NCBI RefSeq assembly: GCF_021729885.1
Contig: NZ_CP063401.1
Location: forward strand, 1,674,001-1,738,000
Direction: 5' to 3'
DNA length: 64,000 nt
From: Devosia sp. SL43
GTDB taxonomy: Bacteria; Pseudomonadota; Alphaproteobacteria; Rhizobiales; Devosiaceae
Below are positions 62,613 to 64,000 of the stretch, piece by piece. The notes beneath the pieces were generated by a model. That model did no database searches. It saw only the letters and a program-made list of their open reading frames with translations, and was not told where the DNA came from. Position 1 is the stretch's first letter; each line of letters starts with the position of its first letter. A program made the translations under genes and the position numbers.

Positions 62613-64000
62613 TTAGCGGCCGATGCTGGGAGCTTCGTTGAGATTGGCGCGGAATAGTTGCGGCGGCAGGGGATCGAGGCCGCGAATGAGGTCGCTGCCC
62701 TTTTCGCCGACCATCACGGCTGGTGCGTTAGTGTTGCAGGATGGGACCCGGGGAATGATCGAGGTGTCGCAGACCCTGAGGCCGGTCAGTCCGCGTACCC
62801 GCAGTTGCGGGTCCACCACCGCCATATCGTCCACGCCCATCTTGCAGGTGCCCACCGGGTGGTGATCGGTCTTGGCACTGGCGCAGGCATAGTCGAACAA
62901 AGCTTCGTCCGAGACCTTGTCCGATCCCGGCAGGCGCTCATCGAGTATGTAGGACCGAAGGGCGGGTTGCCGGAAAATCTCGCGCGCCATGCGGAGACCC
63001 TCGAGCGACATGGCTCGGTCATATGGATCAGCCCAGTAGTTGGGATCGATCAGCGGCGCAGCTGTGGGGTCGGCAGCGGACAGGCGCACTGTGCCGCGTG
63101 AACGCGGTCTCAAATGTGCCGAATTGAGCGTGACTCCGGCATTCCGCAGCCGCGTCACGCCGGCCTCGATCCCTGAACCCAGGCCCAGGTGGAACTGGAT
63201 GTCGGGCGCCTGCGCCGCCTTGTCGGCATACCAGAAGCCACCTGTCTCGAAGAGGCTCGATGCGACCGGGCCTGTCCTGAACAGCACATACTGGATGCCG
63301 GCCCAAAGGGTCCGATGCAGCTTGGCCACACCATCATAGGTGTGGTCGCCGGTACATTCGGCAATGACGAAGAGATCGAGGTGATCCTGCAGATTGCCGC
63401 CAACGCCGGGCAAGTCATGCGTCACCGGCACACCCACCGAGCGCAGATGTCCCGCCGGGCCGATCCCGGATTGCAGCAGCAGTTTGGGCGATCCGATGGC
63501 GCCGGACGAGACGATCACCTCGCGGTTGGCGCGCGCGGTTAGCATCTGCCCGCGCTCGGCATATTCCACGCCCACCGCCCTTTGGCCTTCGAGCAGGATT
63601 CGGTGCACATGCGCGCCGGTCCTGATCGTCAGGTTCTTACGGCTACGGATGGGCGCGAGATAGCTCATCGCCGCCGAGGAGCGCCGCTGGTCGCGCTGCG
63701 TCAGCTGATAGTAGCCCACGCCTGCCTGCTGCCTGCCGTTGAAATCGGGATTGTAGGGCATGCCATATTCCTGCCCAGCCCGGATATAGGCATCGCAGAT
63801 GGGCAGTGGCGCCGATGGCATTGAGACGCCAAGTGGCCCACCATAGCCATGATAGTCGTCGGCGAAGCGCTGATTGTCCTCGGCCCGCTTGAAATAGGGC
63901 AGAACGTGGCGATAGTCCCAGCCCTCGGCACCCTCCTCACTCGCCCAAGAATCATAGTCCGCGGCATTGCCGCGCGTGTATATCTGGGCGTTGATGGAGG
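62613..64000 (-). CDS. GMC family oxidoreductase (choline dehydrogenase-like), 5' part outside window
   Basis: FAD-dependent alcohol/sugar oxidoreductase; 462 codons are visible and the frame stays open to the window edge, so the FAD-binding N-terminus is missing. Conserved parts: SWASEEGAEGWDYRHVLPYFKRAED, VIVSSGAIGSPKLLLQSGIGP, GVGGNLQDHLD, and the C-terminal active-site region HHPVGTCKMG (catalytic His) and DTSIIPRVPSCNTNAPAVMVGEK. An ATG at 63821 is internal. Together with the sugar-binding gene it may serve carbohydrate or polyol oxidation. Confidence 0.92.
   Translation of the reverse strand, partial: SINAQIYTRGNAADYDSWASEEGAEGWDYRHVLPYFKRAEDNQRFADDYHGYGGPLGVSMPSAPLPICDAYIRAGQEYGMPYNPDFNGRQQAGVGYYQLTQRDQRRSSAAMSYLAPIRSRKNLTIRTGAHVHRILLEGQRAVGVEYAERGQMLTARANREVIVSSGAIGSPKLLLQSGIGPAGHLRSVGVPVTHDLPGVGGNLQDHLDLFVIAECTGDHTYDGVAKLHRTLWAGIQYVLFRTGPVASSLFETGGFWYADKAAQAPDIQFHLGLGSGIEAGVTRLRNAGVTLNSAHLRPRSRGTVRLSAADPTAAPLIDPNYWADPYDRAMSLEGLRMAREIFRQPALRSYILDERLPGSDKVSDEALFDYACASAKTDHHPVGTCKMGVDDMAVVDPQLRVRGLTGLRVCDTSIIPRVPSCNTNAPAVMVGEKGSDLIRGLDPLPPQLFRANLNEAPSIGR

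Noticed and set aside
1..64000. CRISPR arrays, rRNA and tRNA genes
   Set aside because: No regularly spaced direct repeats and no tRNA T-loop signature in a cloverleaf context were seen on reading both strands; a covariance search would be needed to be certain.

Overview
The window looks like a chromosomal segment of a flagellated alphaproteobacterium of the order Hyphomicrobiales (Rhizobiales), probably Devosia or a close relative. The basis is high GC, the CtrA/SciP/ChpT/FlbD cell-cycle and flagellar regulators, a ctrA-fliI-fliJ junction, an EipA-like DUF1134 protein, alphaproteobacterial RpoH and a long ACT-type SerA. The genus is an inference. I found no rRNA, tRNA or CRISPR array.

Layout. 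(1) 1-11.3 kb: flagellar block fliK(partial)-flgD, sciP, then usp and a GST gene on the other strand, then fliF-fliG-fliH-fliN-flbD-flhA. (2) 11.3-22.8 kb: mixed housekeeping genes: an APH(6)-like kinase, a second GST, LysE exporter, zinc metallopeptidase, acetyltransferase, two PRC-barrel proteins, rpoH, rluD, a coiled-coil membrane protein, EipA and a YHS protein. (3) 23-25.3 kb: a cystine-type amino-acid ABC transporter. (4) 25.4-33.1 kb: chpT, a CheY-like regulator, an ECF sigma factor of the TPR-tailed type, a secreted alpha/beta hydrolase, then ctrA divergent from fliI-fliJ. (5) 33.1-37.4 kb: thiamine uptake, with thiN divergent from a TPP riboswitch and thiBPQ. (6) 37.4-45.7 kb: a 643-residue membrane protein, purA, a drug/metabolite transporter, serA and serC. 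(7) 45.7-50.2 kb: an eroded accessory island with a small ribbon-helix-helix-like gene, a split GyrI-like gene, a SnoaL-like remnant, an intact marR/SnoaL pair, a frameshifted tyrosine integrase and copies of a short degenerate repeat. (8) 50.2-60.8 kb: an RpiR regulator divergent from a tightly packed run of nine genes (murQ, oligopeptide-type ABC transporter, cytosolic serine hydrolase, anmK, GNAT, EamA). (9) 61.3-64 kb: a sugar-binding protein and the 3' part of a GMC oxidoreductase.

How the genes fit. Regions 1 and 4 together hold the master regulator (ctrA), the phosphotransferase that feeds it (chpT), its inhibitor (sciP) and the sigma-54 flagellar regulator (flbD), beside their usual targets. 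CtrA-like boxes lie about 80-95 bp upstream of fliF and fliI. Region 8 looks like a dedicated route for taking up and breaking down cell-wall (MurNAc-type) fragments under RpiR control; this is the most interesting unit in the window. Long intergenic inverted repeats of at least three types punctuate the sequence, and one supplies the only visible ribosome-binding site of thiP.
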